A DNA stretch of 64,000 nucleotides, taken from the NCBI GenBank assembly GCA_034769895.1, contig CM068373.1:279651158-279715157 (forward strand), written 5' to 3'. Below the pieces are notes generated by a model that was not told the DNA's origin, ran no database searches, and saw nothing but the letters and a program-made list of their open reading frames with translations. A program made the translations under genes and the position numbers. This document shows positions 44,651 through 56,186 of this stretch, piece after piece (within the stretch, counting starts at the first letter, position 1; each line of letters starts with the position of its first letter). The DNA comes from Magicicada septendecula. Its lineage: Eukaryota; Arthropoda; Insecta; Hemiptera; Cicadidae.

Positions 44651-45988
44651 TTATAACCCGACAATCTCGTTGTAGATGTCCAGGTTTCCCACATCTGTAA
44701 CACTCCGGTCTTCAATCCTTCTTTATTTTATTCTGTGGCACCGACCGTCGAGTCTCTGTTCCTTGTTCTTCTTCCTCATCGTCTGTGCCGTCGCGATCTT
44801 TAGCGCGCACTTTATGACTTGTCCAACCAGACGCTGATTTGGCGGCCTCAAATTGCAAAGTATGTACCAGGGCGTCCGCACTGTTCTGGTGCTTGCCATT
44901 CGTAACACTTGCTGTAGTTCGTTATCTCGGACACCGGCAGTAAATGTCTGCATCGTAAAACTCGTTCGAAAATCTTCTGGCGCTTCAGGATAGGCCAGTC
45001 TAATCTGTCGATACTTGCTTCAAACTCTTGAAGTCACTCCCCGACATGCTGTCGCCTTGCTCTCAATTGGGTGCAGTACACATCTCGCAAATGTTTATCA
45101 CCATACCGTAATTCCAGAGCTTTTATCAATTCAGCATAGGTGTTTTGGCTGTCAGGTGGCACTTTCTGTAGTACTGCCACGGATCCTTTTAATGAGAGAA
45201 CGAGTGAAACTGCCTTGTCTTTCTCCGTCCAATTATTTGCGCATGCAGCAGCTTCGAATTGGCGTAAATACGTCGCCCAGTACGTGCTTCCATCTAGGTT
45301 GGGGCCTTGACATGAACTGTCCCAACCACAGGCGAGGTGACCTTCTCTACTGACTTATTTTCTGCGTCTTTCTCTGTCTTTTTCATTGGTACAGTCTGTT
45401 CACAAAGTTGTTTTGGTTGTAACTTCAGGCATTGCTCGACTTCATTTTTAATCTGCTCTTTTATATTTGTAATCCAATCTTCTATTTTTGTTGACATAGC
45501 TTTTTCCACACTCAAGACAGATTTTTCTACTTCAGCTATTTTATTTGACATGGATTCTTCTACGTCAGATATTCTGGTAATTTGATTGTTAAGCTCACCT
45601 CGTAATTGACCTACATCACCTCGTGGAGACCCAATTCTGCGGTAGTATGTTCTTGCATCTGCTTTTGCTCTTGAATTAACACATTGATGTCTTCTGTTTC
45701 GCGTTTCCGTTCGTCTGCCTGTCGTCCTTCCAACTCGAGCAACAGTGCTTTTTGCCTTTCTTCAGTTTCCAGCTGTAGAGTTTTCTGTCTCTCTTCCGCT
45801 TTCTCATCCTGTCGTTTTTCTGCTTCATCCGCCTCCTGCCTGCGTTTTTCATCCTGTCGTTTTTCTGCTTCTCCCGCCTCCTGCCTGCGTTTCTCATCCT
45901 GTCGCTTCTCCGTCTGTAATAGCAGCGCCTGTAAATTTTCCATCATCTGACTGGCATCCATTGTTTTCCGATTAATTACGAAATACAC
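44651..45988 (-). pseudogene. Gypsy gag with coiled-coil repeats and CCHC knuckle
   Basis: Structural protein. 45988-45611: Met start region then EKRQDEKRRQEA repeats (about 48-bp coding repeats at 45790-45940), predicted coiled coil. 45551-45294: further helical segment. 45300-44950, other frames: WATYLRQFEAAACANNW and YAELIKALELRYGDKH, a gag capsid-like block. 44651-44695: CYRCGKPGHLQRDC, a perfect CX2CX4HX4C zinc knuckle. At least three shifts and several stops separate these parts. Confidence 0.85.
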
Positions 45989-46034
45989 TCATCTTGTACA
46001 AAGTATCCACTGTTTCCACTGTTAACCGTTCTAT

Positions 46035-46050
46035 CCCACTTCTGACACCA
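46035..46050 (-). promoter_or_regulatory. Primer binding site, tRNA-Leu-like
   Basis: The plus strand reads CCCACTTCTGACACCA, which would be the 3' end of a tRNA ending in CCA; the minus strand is the primer site. The CTGACA-CCA acceptor end resembles tRNA-Leu from memory. One base separates it from the LTR. Confidence 0.75.
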
Positions 46051-46051
46051 C

Positions 46052-46607
46052 TGTTACGACGGTCTATTTGATCGTCGTAGGAACAGTGGAAAACAAAATA
46101 AGTACAAGACTCCAATTAAGTCACTAATCACCAGCTTTAATTTTCACAGTTAAACTGTTCATAATTAACAACACTGTCTCTTACAACAAATCAAATAAAA
46201 GTTGTTCACACGCAATAAAATGTCCACTAATATTAAAACACAATTGTATTACAATTATCCCGCCCGATTATAAAACGCAATACTTCACTAATAACCACTT
46301 GAACGTACACGGTAATATCGCCCGATAATAACTCGAACCGCACAGTAAATATATCGCCACAGTACTGAAAACTAAGGTCGCTGCCGCTTTGTATTTATAC
46401 ATCCGCGCACAGACCAGAAGGTTCCAAACTCCGTCTTAGCGCCATTGTGTACTACGTAATTAATTGCGGCCTTGACACAGTCCGCGCGGCTGGCGGCTTC
46501 GAGAAAAGTCTCGCGAATCCGTCAAGAGTCACGTACACCACAGCATTACATTCTGGATCCTCTGGAACGTTCGATAAATACGTAGATTGTTCTGTGATGT
46601 CGTAACA
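46052..46607 (-). repeat. Gypsy 5' LTR
   Basis: About 556 bp, starting TGTTACGACGG and ending GATGTCGTAACA on the plus strand. On the minus strand a TATAAATA box is present at about 46394-46402, a likely promoter element. Confidence 0.92.
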
Positions 46608-46611
46608 CTAT

Positions 46612-46720
46612 GCTTCTGTATGGAAGTGAGTCATGGATAATGCGAAAGCGAGATAAAAGCCGCATACAAGCAGCGAAAGAAAATGAAATTTCTAAGCTCG
46701 GTCGAAGGTTGTTCTAAACT
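46612..46720 (+). pseudogene. LINE fragment next to the Gypsy LTR
   Basis: Reads LLYGSESWIMRKRDKSRIQA, the YGSE.W...K...R block of the LINE C-terminus. It begins at the Gypsy duplication. No LINE sequence is visible on the other side of the Gypsy element at 40440-40482. Confidence 0.7.
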
Positions 46721-47654
46721 ACATCGATAATCAACTTTAAAATTGAAGTTTAATTTTAGGACTAATAATATTTTTATTTCAGTAACCTTTGTATGGAATA
46801 AAGGTTACTTCATACCATACCTTTACCATATACCTTTATACGGTAATAGTACATACAGCATTAATTGTTACTAAGAATAATATTTGAAATTGTTCAGAAT
46901 GGATGTATTTTATAACTATGGGAGTATATTTAAACTACACATAGCGAATCTAATCTTACCTTACAAAGAAATAGAAACAGAAATATTTAAATCCCATCTA
47001 CATACATACTCCACCTGGCTTCCTTCTTGATCACATAACTTATTAAATTTCCCTATCTACCTACCCGGTTTTTAACTCTGTCCTTTGTGTCCCCCGCCTT
47101 ACCTTGACGCCTCCCTCCAGCTTTGGCGTCCTGCGTTACACGACCCCGTCTTGGCTGTCCTTATGTTAAATTTTCATGGCACTTTCATCAGCCTCTTCCA
47201 TAACCAATTTGGCTCTGAACAGTACATTAACACACAAACACACATCCACGCACTACTCTTTATCCTGTGTGCCTCCACTTTTTCACCCTCCGCCCCGCGA
47301 TGGTGTGCGATTCCTCACATCGTTCCATTCGGCTGAAGGGGGCTTGCCCCTGATCAGGCTGAGACTTGTCCGGAAGGACATCTCAAAAAATTGAAAACAA
47401 TCTAATCTTGCGAACGGAAACATTCGTTTTTTGCAAACGTGTTGCGATTATACAGAATATATTGTGTCTTTCTTGACGAAGTGTATACACGGTGTACGTA
47501 AACATTGTAAATGTAGTACGAGGCCAGAGGAAAAGCGGCAACCACACATACATTTCGACAACAAGAAAATGCGTGTGTAAAATTTATTGTTCCAAAACGA
47601 AAGGCGAGTTCTGTCATAAAAATAACTTCTGGCATCTAGCCTCATCTCAAGAAG
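46721..47654. other. Unassigned stretch
   Basis: Frames at 47085-47394 and 47402-47666 overlap on both strands and show no known domain. Confidence 0.5.
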
Positions 47655-48145
47655 CACGAAATGCAAAATTTACAAAACACTTATCAGGCCAGTGCTGATA
47701 TATGCTTCAAAAACCTAGATGACGATGACAAAAAATAGCGAGAGACTTCTAGGTTCCTTTGGAAGACGGATTCTGAGAACAATATTTAAAGTAGTAAAAG
47801 AAAACGGAATGTGGCGCAGGCGCTATAATTGTGAACTATACCATCCTTACAAAGAGCCAGACATTGTCAGGGTAATCAAAATATACAAATATAGAGGCTA
47901 AGGTGGATTGGACACATAGAGAGAATGGAGGAAGGAGAGCCTACGAAACATATCTTCTACCAGAAACCAATGGGTAGTAGAGTAAGTGGAAGATCACAGA
48001 GATCAGATAGAGGAGGACCTCATAAACCTGAACATAAGAAACTGGAAAGCCAGGGCACGCAATAGGGAAGAACGGAGTCGACTCTTGGAGCAGGACAAGA
48101 CCCACCAAGGGTTGTAGAGCCACGGCTGATGATGATGATGTATAT
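47655..48145 (+). pseudogene. LINE C-terminal fragment
   Basis: Plus strand: IYKTLIRPVLIYASKT, SFGRRILRTIFKVVKENGMW, HPYKEPDIVRVIK and LRWIGHIERMEEGEPTKHI, then a decayed Arg-rich end and a GATGATGATG tail at 48129-48139. Same region as the 38220 copy. Confidence 0.8.
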
Positions 48146-48149
48146 TAAA

Positions 48150-48480
48150 CCTGCAAGTAACTCGCCTTTCTTCAAGTTGGGTTTTCTTTACGTGATTTTC
48201 AGAAAAAAAAGGTGAGTATTATTTCGAAGGCGTATTAGTTTTCATGTGTACTTTGTGTTTGCCTGTTAACTTATCAACGTCGACTTTTGGCGCGTCACAA
48301 GCGCTGATCGAAGTTATATCAGCATTGCTAGAAAATTTTTTCGTAAAAAAATATGAACATGAAAAACGATTGCAATCGTCAACAAGCGCTTTTATAAAAT
48401 ACACAAATATATTTTACGTTGATATATTTTATCGTATTTTAGCTACGATTCTATTAGCTAATTAAAATTATGTAACATAA
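48150..48480 (+). repeat. Interspersed repeat, copy 1
   Basis: Homologous to 48655-48874 plus 49433-49500: shared words GTTTTCATGTGTA, AACG(A)TC(A/G)ACTTTTGGC, TTTTTCGTAAAAA and CAATCGTCAACAA. A weaker third copy may start near 48545. No coding potential seen. Confidence 0.7.
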
Positions 48481-48654
48481 TATAATATTATATAAACCTA
48501 TAGCATCCCGCCTTACTTCTGCCACAAAAAGGGAGGCATGTATAGTAATAGGCAACACCTTACTTCGATTCGGTTGTTTCTTCTGTGATTTGCACAAAAC
48601 CGAGTATTATTGAAAAAACGAGCTCTAGTGAAAAATGATTTTTGTCACAAAAAA

Positions 48655-49500
48655 GAGGCGTGTACCGTGCCTTACCTTCGAGTTGTTGTTTTTTTACGTA
48701 GATTTTACAAAAACCGAGTTTTTTTAAAGGTACGTGTTTATTGGTTTCCATGTGTAATTTTATATTATATGTTAACCTAACGACGTCAACTTTTGGCATC
48801 ACAGGCACACATCGGAGTTAACATTACTGCTACAAACATTTTTCGTAAAAAATATGACAGTGAAACACGATTGCCAGGGGTGCCTACAGGAGGGTATCGT
48901 GTCGCCATTGGCGACATTTAGAAAATTTTTGGGGGGGATTTTTTTTATTATTGCATGAATAATCTTTCCCAATTTTACAAAACTGTAAAAAACTTAAACG
49001 GACACGTATCATTTGCACAATAAATCTACCCAGTTGACTTTTTCGAGCGGGCTGTAGGTTGACCTTTTGTAGCATTTTATCGATAAAAACAGATTTAGGT
49101 GAGACGTTTAAGTTGCAAAACTAAGTATCTTTTCAATAAAGTCATAGAGTACTGTTATTGTAAAACAAATCACGTTTTACTGAAAATATTAATTTGTGAT
49201 TTATTATTAGAAATCCTTATTTTTTTAGTTTATAACTACCTACAATCATATCGTTTCGGTAAAAGGTAATATTTTGTAATAGTTTTGAGTTAGAAAGCCC
49301 CGGCCTTTGCTCGATTAGGTAAGAAATTTTACTGTAAAAGAGAGAAAAGGTCTTGTCATAAAAAGGGGTGATTTTTTTAGAAAATTGGGGGAAACGTCAT
49401 AGGGGTTGGGGATCGGCACCCCTGACGATGGCAATCGTCAACAAACCATTTTATGACATACACGAATAAATGTTTACTTAAGATTTCTATTATCTGACTA
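48655..49500 (+). repeat. Interspersed repeat, copy 2, interrupted by a hAT element
   Basis: Same family as 48150-48480. The repeat is broken at 48874/49433 by the hAT element, and its two halves join cleanly when the element and one duplication are ignored. Confidence 0.7.
48875..49424. mobile_element. Non-autonomous hAT element (550 bp)
   Basis: Ends CAGGGGTGCC on both sides (right one inverted). 8-bp duplication with one mismatch: ACGATTGC (48867-48874) and ACGATGGC (49425-49432). The ends match those of the 228-bp MITE at 2333. Confidence 0.9.
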
Positions 49501-50005
49501 AAATTATATGCGTTATTCACTACATATCGATGATGCCAACTATCGCATAATCGAAAATTAGCGTTGGTTCGGTTGCTGGGAAAGTACCCTGCAATCAGGC
49601 GTGGTATGTTGTCAGAATACAGCAATAGTCAGCAATGCTGGTACTCAGACTGCACGTCACAGCAATTTCTGGACAGATCTAGATTCGATATTTTTGAACA
49701 TGCTCCCTGTTCTGATCTTATGCCTAAAGACTCCTGTCTTTTCCTCAGCTCACACTTCATTTGAGAGGAAAAACGTTAAAAAATGATGGGGAGGTATGAG
49801 CAAGATGTCAATTGCTGACTGTGGAAACAGGACCCCCCACTTTTATATATTACGGGTTTTGAAAAACTGACTCCAATCTTTGGCAAGTATCTAAACAGGA
49901 ATGAGGACTACATCTATAGACAAGTAGTGTACAAATTTGTTTATGCAAACAAATAAATTGTTTAATGAACTAAGCTTTTACGAGCAGTATTCACATTATC
50001 ACAAT
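49501..50005. other. Unassigned stretch; first part repeated at 59520
   Basis: 49515-49600 (ATATCGATGATGCCAACT, TCGAAAATTAGCG, GGGAAAGTACC) is similar to 59520-59605. No gene recognised. Confidence 0.5.
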
Positions 50006-50725
50006 ATTTCTGGCTGTTAGGCCATGGTCTCGATTCCCTATGTTTACTTCCAGACGTTTCGTCCGTACCGACGGACATCTTCAGTGCGCTGGAACACTGG
50101 AACACCCGCCGACGAATACGAACAGGCGCGATAAAATTCGTATTGTTACGACGGTCTCATTGATCGTCGTATGGTACAGTGAAAAACAAAATTAAAAGAC
50201 GCCAATGAAGCCACCACTAATAATCAGCTTTAATTATCACAATTAATAATTTGTAATCAACAATTCTTTTACAACAATTCAAGTAAAATTTGTCCACAAG
50301 CAGTAATAATGTAAACTATAAAGAATTCCGCACTAATTATAACACAGCAGCACTTCGCTACAACAGTTATACACACACTCGATCCGCGTTAAAGAAATCG
50401 CTCAACACAACTCACTAAACTAAGCCAGATGCCTTTATAGGTCGCGCAAAGGTCCAGTACAGCTTTCCCTCCTTACTGCACGCCAGCTTAATGGGTATAT
50501 CAAGTGTTCTTGAATACACTGGAACCTACTTGTGAACGGCATTGACTGAGGCAACACCTGGCAAACTGTCCGGGGGGTGGAGAATATTCTAGGCTGTTCG
50601 ATAGGGTTCTTGATACAGTGTTATAAATTCCCCGCCCTACTGAAGATGTCCGTCATCAGTACGGACGAAACGTTTGGAAGTAAACATAGGGAATCAAGAC
50701 CACGGCCTAACAGCCCGAAAAATTG
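50006..50725. mobile_element. Foldback element with hammerhead-like arms, split by a solo LTR
   Basis: Arms of about 85 bp are inverted copies sharing GGCCTAACAG, ATAGGGAATC, GAAGTAAACA and the block CTGAAGAT-GTCCGT-loop-ACGGAC-GAAAC (50053-50086 minus, 50640-50671 plus). Stem II is perfect in both arms; the loops differ (CGGT and CATCAGT). The spacer is filled by a Gypsy-family solo LTR. Confidence 0.7.
50154..50624 (-). repeat. Solo LTR of the Gypsy family, diverged
   Basis: Starts TGTTACGACGGTCTCATTG and follows the LTR at 46052 through ACAATTCAAGTAAAATTTG and the TTTATAGGTCGCGCA region, ending near CAGTGTTATA. More diverged and shorter than the other LTRs. Target duplication not clear. 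No internal element sequence adjoins it. Confidence 0.75.
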
Positions 50726-51101
50726 TGTTTTTTTTTTATTTATCCAAGTTAACCGTACCCCTCGTACATTAAATCCGTAGGCCTGAATGCAAATGTAAAT
50801 AGAAAGACATCTCGAACTGAAACTGTTGAAATAGGACGGGCCTGACAAAAATGTTGAACCGGTTGTGACCGGATGAGCACATATTCCGCCGTGTAACGGT
50901 ATGCGGCCAGTAAGTACTGGGTTATGTGATGTCGCAGACCTGTGACGTTACACAGCCACCGCCTGATTATCTCTTGTCTTCAACGTGAAACCTGTCAAAA
51001 CTCTCGACTTACAAGTATGCCTACATTACATATGGTTGTTGTAATATCATATTCTTTCTTGTTATGGTTGTTATTTTCGTTATTTTGTTAAATTTCTTAA
51101 T
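50726..51101. other. Unassigned stretch
   Basis: No element or gene recognised. Confidence 0.5.
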
Positions 51102-51109
51102 GTTATAGG

Positions 51110-51896
51110 CAGAGCTTGATTTCAGGGGGAACGCGTCGGAACCTCTTGGATCCAAAAATAAATTACCAAAAAATATATATGAAAAGGAAAACCTAATTAT
51201 TACAAAAACTTACTACTACTTTTTAAATTGTGCCTCTTATCAGCCTCACTACAAAACTAAACATTTGTCAAAAACAAACACCAGCACTAATCTTTATCGT
51301 AACTACTATCGTTCAAAAAATGTCCCAATAACCTATGGAGAAAATAAAATAAAAAAACTTGCTTAAAAGTTAAAACTACATGAAAGGCAACTGATTGGGA
51401 GCTTCCGAGAATATCTGCATTCCAGAATTTTTCCGGATAGTCTTTCTCCCTTGAAATATGCTATTGAATCAATAGCAATGACCTTCAAGTGAATGTGAGA
51501 GTGCTGACGTCTGGCCATCATAACATCATTGGACACAAAGAGTAAGGAAAGGTTAAGGACGACATAATTATGAAACTATGGAAACCTTTTTAAAATGTTC
51601 GAACCACCGAAACCATCACTTAGAGTTTGATTAAGGCTAGGGGATGACACCATCATGAGTGACATGTTATGCGGCTAGCCTGACGAAGCGCTTTAGAAAT
51701 ATTAGTAAACTTTATTACCTTTTTAGATACAAGTTTATACGTATGTTACATATTTTATAAGGCTTTGAGAATGTAGACCTCCTTTGAATAACCTGATGTA
51801 AACGTATACGCTTATATAAAATATAAGTATATTTGTGTTTGTACAACTTTTGAATTGATGCGTTCCGGCACCTATAATTTTAGAAATCAGCAACTG
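51110..51896. mobile_element. Non-autonomous hAT element, copy 2 (787 bp)
   Basis: Inverse-orientation homologue of 30370-31174. Perfect 8-bp duplication GTTATAGG at 51102-51109 and 51897-51904. Ends CAGAGCTTGATTTC and, less well kept, CAGTTGCTGATTTC. Confidence 0.9.
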
Positions 51897-51904
51897 GTTA
51901 TAGG

Positions 51905-54900
51905 CATAGGCGTAATTTGGAAGGGCGGCAATTGCACCCCCCCCCCAATGTTCCGAACTTTATATAAAATTATGTTTTCAGTTGTAATAAATAAAAACTA
52001 GCAAATAGTCAAACAGAAGACAGTACAATATCCATTCTTGCCAGTACAGTACCAGCTATTTATCATAGTCCAGTCGTGCGGACAGAATAGCTGTGGGAAT
52101 GGCTCGTTATTAAATAAGGCATTTACTTAGATTAATACTATTTCTTTAATTCATTAGAGTAACTACGTTCGTTAACAAGTTTTATCTTGATGAACAAATG
52201 ACAATAATGACAGTAGAAATGAACAAAATAACAATAATTGAAGTGACATACTCTCGTTACAATAATTCTATTGAGTGTTTTCATTCAGACATAACATTAT
52301 ATATAAAAAAAAACATTCTTTATATACTGACTATTCTTTATTAAAACATTATAAAAGCTTCACTAACTATATTTCTGAATGTGGTACGTCACCACTTTAA
52401 ATTAGGCATAAATGATTAAGATGTCAATTATACATATTCCTTAACAAATTTAGAACACTACTGAGCACTTCTGAGTATAAATAATTCATTATCCAAAATC
52501 GATTAATGCTTTAAGTTTGAACTAAGTAACACAAAACAAAGTTGTAATTACGCTTTTGATGTGGCTCCATCGTAGACAGAAGATGCACATCTACGATGTA
52601 CGGAGAGTGCGCAAGGACGCCAAAAAGTGAACAAGTGAAAAAAGAGAGTGTGTATTTCCCAGTGCTCTCGTCAGTTTTATACCCTGCGTGACGCAAAAAG
52701 TCTCTATGAGTTAACGCCCAAAATTCAGCCAATCAGAACTGGACTCTGCACGTGTCTCGAAACTTATCAGGTCACACGAGGGGCAATTTGACATTGATTT
52801 TTGTGAACCAAAGCGGAATTCGTTCGCGAACACTGACAAGTAAACAATTCTTAGCTTCCCTGGTTGATAACTCGCTACACGTGCCACGATAAAAAATGGT
52901 CAGCACACTTCCTCACAATTGCTCAGTTTGTTCCTTAAAATAATTCTTAAGATAAAATAAAATAATACATTGAGTAGTTTGAGTATGAGTAGAATCCTCA
53001 TTTACAATTATATATAAAATCATAACGTGGAATGTGCTGGGCACAACAAAAAAAAGCAACACGCTAGAGACCCTAACTAGAATACAAAGATTGAGGTTTT
53101 TGATAAACAAAATTTGTCTGAAAGTTTTTCCCGCCTTAAACAACATGTATAAACATTTTCGACAGTGCCTGTAAGTAGAAGTGTGCTAAACTAGTATTTG
53201 AAAATACCAGGTACGAATGAAACCGTTCCAAAAAAATAACACGTACAAATACCTCTTATTATATACCGATTATACATATACCTGTATTATATAAATTGTT
53301 ATAAGAAATAAATTGAAACTAAAAGTATTAACAGTGTTACTTTACACTGTGACTTCATTAAGCTGTTACTGTTTAAAAGAAAATAAGAAACAGGAGAATT
53401 TATAGAACTAAATTTAATTAATTCACTACCGACTCGGAACACGAAGTTTTTTATGGGTAAAAACGTAAAAGTTTTACCTTATAGCCTGAACCAGTTTTCG
53501 CTTATTATAAGCTTCGTCAGAGGCTGCCACTAGGAGCGCTGTCTGTCTTGTTCTAGGCGACGGTGTCGACTTTTGAAGGATCAATGTTGTGTGTGTGGGG
53601 TGTGATATGTTCGAATAGTATGTGTGATCTGAATTGTGTCTGTTCGTTTAACACAAATAGAACCCTCCCCCGCCTAAATACACAAAAAATATTGGCCGTG
53701 TAAACAGCAATACGCGTAAAGTCGGTCAAGAAAATACTATTTAATTTGCGTTTATCCGGAACGATTTTCCGGCAGAATGACAAACCAGCGACGCACCAAA
53801 TTTTACATCTGTATGTAACAAAACAAAATAAAATACAAACAACATATTGAGAGAAGTTCAACGACTTTCACAGGAAATCGGATCACAAAGCTTGTACGCC
53901 AGTGGCTTACCTTATTCCTAAACAATATCCGAACAACAGTAACTCAATTCTGCGTCTCAGTCGAGTTCCTATACACACGGATTCGGTTTCAATAAAACAC
54001 AACTTTCTGCGGATCAAGTGCAGTAACACAGAGTGGATAATAAGTCGCTTGAAGCTTGTGATGCTGCTCTGGACTACAACAAGAATATGGTAACCAGTAG
54101 TAGGCATTTTACAGCGCTTTTGGAGAGCAGGATCGTTTTTTAAAAAGAGCAAGATTTTTTTTTACTTCAGAAGTGATGGCCGAAAAACCGGGTAATTGAT
54201 TTTCAGTGGAACGTTTTCCAAATACTTTGTCTTCACCTCGACAAATATAGATCCCTACTTTCCGTTTGTAGGGACGTAATTAGTGGCGAATCCTCAGACC
54301 AAGCAAAGCACACCGTGCTTGCCCAAAGAAAATCAGGCAAAAGTAAATAAACGATTACGTAAGAAACATTATTGTTGTCTCCGAAAACTGTTTCACATGT
54401 CTTCTTATCACTCATTTCTGAAAATCGGCGGCGCATTTGTCACCTATCTTCCATCAGTCAAAATAATACTGATGACTTGATTTGATCAAAGCTATTAATA
54501 TCACTTCGCTTCCAGTTCTGTGCGCTGTTTTAACAGCTGACTGACCGCTACGCACCCCCCCCCCCATGCAATTACTTTAAGAAATGCTTCTATGCACTAA
54601 CTATGAGTTGGCAATAATTTCAGAAATCTTAGCGTTTATTTAGGATTTCATAACTACGCTTTTTATTATCTAGCCTTCTTTTTTTTACTTTACATTACAG
54701 TTAGAAATACTTATAACAATGTGTGATGATTTGCCGGCACCTACGGAGAATGCTAAACAGCACAGCAGCTGGCTCTCAGTAACGCAAAAATGCAAACACT
54801 CTTTATTAATGCTGTAACCCTCTAGGAGCACTAGCAGTGTCCCTGTTCTGTCAAAAATGCACATGCAGCCATTTTTTTCTCTTATTTATTGCTTTGGTTG

Positions 54901-55880
54901 TTGCTGTTTGAGCAGTAGCGTGGCGTCCATGTAACCGCTTTTTCCGGAGGCAACAGTACTGGAAATAAGAGAAAATAATATTAATTATATCACAGAATAA
55001 ATACTTTAGTTACTGAATAATTTGAAATCCGAACAATATTAGTAGGGAAGAAAAGCGTAGCATTGCTTTGAACTCCTGGGGACTTGTACCGTCTTGTGTT
55101 GCCGGCTCAGTCGTCGGCAATGTTTTACTACGTACGGTCATTGACCTCGTAGTACCTGTCACTGTACAACCTGTGGGGGGGGGACATTCGTCCTCCAATA
55201 TGTTGCCGCTGTATAAACCGGCAAAACGCTCAGTCAGCAGCTATGTTCGTTTTCGGAACTGACGTGCAGCAGATACTACGTACCTATTTGTGTTTTGTTC
55301 GTTTAGTCATGTATTTCTCTGTTTGCCTTTATTATTTTTAATTCGATTATTTGTGTCCTGATTTATTCTGTGTAAGTATAATGAGAGCCAGATTCCGTTG
55401 AACCGGGACCCTCTTCTTCTCCCAGCAAATGATAGAAAATGCTCTAAAAAAACACTTGGTACAAGAAAAAATTCAAATTAATTTTTAGGTTAAGTTTCAG
55501 GCCTATCACAATCGGCACAAGGTGTTATGTACCCACGCCACGCCACTGTGTTTGAGGTGATCTTTCGTATTGCAACTTTCAAGCCAATGAAAGTGCTTGT
55601 GTGCGTCTGTTTATATTCTAATAAGTAAAATCACAACGTGCTGAACCCACTTTTTTAATCCTCATACTAATTGTATCTGTAATGAATATTTTTCTCACAG
55701 CGACAAAAACAAGTGTGAACCTTAATATTTTTTAATCATTTTCTAGCACTGGAATTTTATTACATGATGCCCTATCCGTCGTAATCCGGAATCGCCACTG
55801 GACGTAATGTTACTGAAGCAAACTATTTTTGTCCCACACATTAATAATGTTTAATGCGCTTCAGTGCTTCAAACTTTGTT
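51905..55880. other. Long stretch without supported gene
   Basis: C runs at 51939 and 54557 next to GGCGTAA and CGCTACGCA words suggest eroded CAGTGGCG-type MITEs. Short frames at 52511-52732, 53553-53861 and 53902-54152 show no known domain. 55068-55262 has overlapping frames on both strands. Nothing else recognised. Confidence 0.45.
52670..52740 (-). promoter_or_regulatory. Promoter-like box pair
   Basis: Minus strand has CTGATTGGCTG (inverted CCAAT-type box) about 55 bp before GGGTATAAAACTG (TATA box). It precedes a short frame starting near 52590 that I do not recognise. Could be chance. Confidence 0.25.
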
Positions 55881-56056
55881 CCAACTTTGTCTTTTTTCAG
55901 TATTTCTACCATTTTCAAGTCCTAAACCACGACCTAGGACTCGAAAATGGTTTACGACTTGGTCGTGGTTTAGGACTTGAAAATGATGGAAGCACTGAAA
56001 GGCCTCGTCCGGAACATGACAAGTAGCAGTTAAGCAAGTAAATATGACAAAGTTGG
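55881..56056. repeat. Long perfect hairpin / inverted repeat
   Basis: A perfect 25-bp arm (55910-55934) starting CATTTTCAAGTCC is inverted at 55961-55985, with a 26-bp loop. Imperfect pairing continues outwards, and CCAACTTTGTC at 55881 is matched by GACAAAGTTGG at 56046. Either a small foldback element or a structured transcript. Confidence 0.85.
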
Positions 56057-56186
56057 AATTACAGAGACTGCTAATTCAAATAACTTTATGTTACGATGGA
56101 ATCTAAAAACTACAATTGTCTGTAATCTGTAGATTTTGTACGCAGTTATGTATTAGGAGCCCAGTTAAATCGGTAATAGTCGGGAG

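Larger units (their letters stand above)
40483..46607 (-). mobile_element. Ty3/Gypsy LTR retrotransposon, decayed, both LTRs present
   Basis: LTRs at 40483-41014 and 46052-46607 start TGTTACGACGG and end GTAACA. CTAT flanks both sides (40479-40482, 46608-46611), a possible 4-bp duplication. On the minus strand the order is 5' LTR, primer site, gag, protease, RT, RNase H, integrase, 3' LTR: the Ty3/Gypsy order. A purine tract (AAGGAGGTGACAG) precedes the 3' LTR. No envelope gene fits between integrase and LTR. Every domain carries shifts, so this copy is inactive. Confidence 0.92.

Noticed and set aside
41026-46607. Endogenous retrovirus with envelope
   Set aside because: The integrase stop lies 12 bp from the LTR, leaving no room for an envelope gene. 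It is an LTR retrotransposon.
51676-51700. CTGACGAAGCGCTTTAGAAAT as another hammerhead core
   Set aside because: The core words are similar, but no stem II forms and the last part is GAAAT. The sister copy at 30575 has CTGTCGA. Kept out of the motif family.
52511-52740. TATA/CCAAT boxes as promoter of a real gene
   Set aside because: The downstream frames are under 75 codons and unrecognised. Listed only as a low-confidence site.
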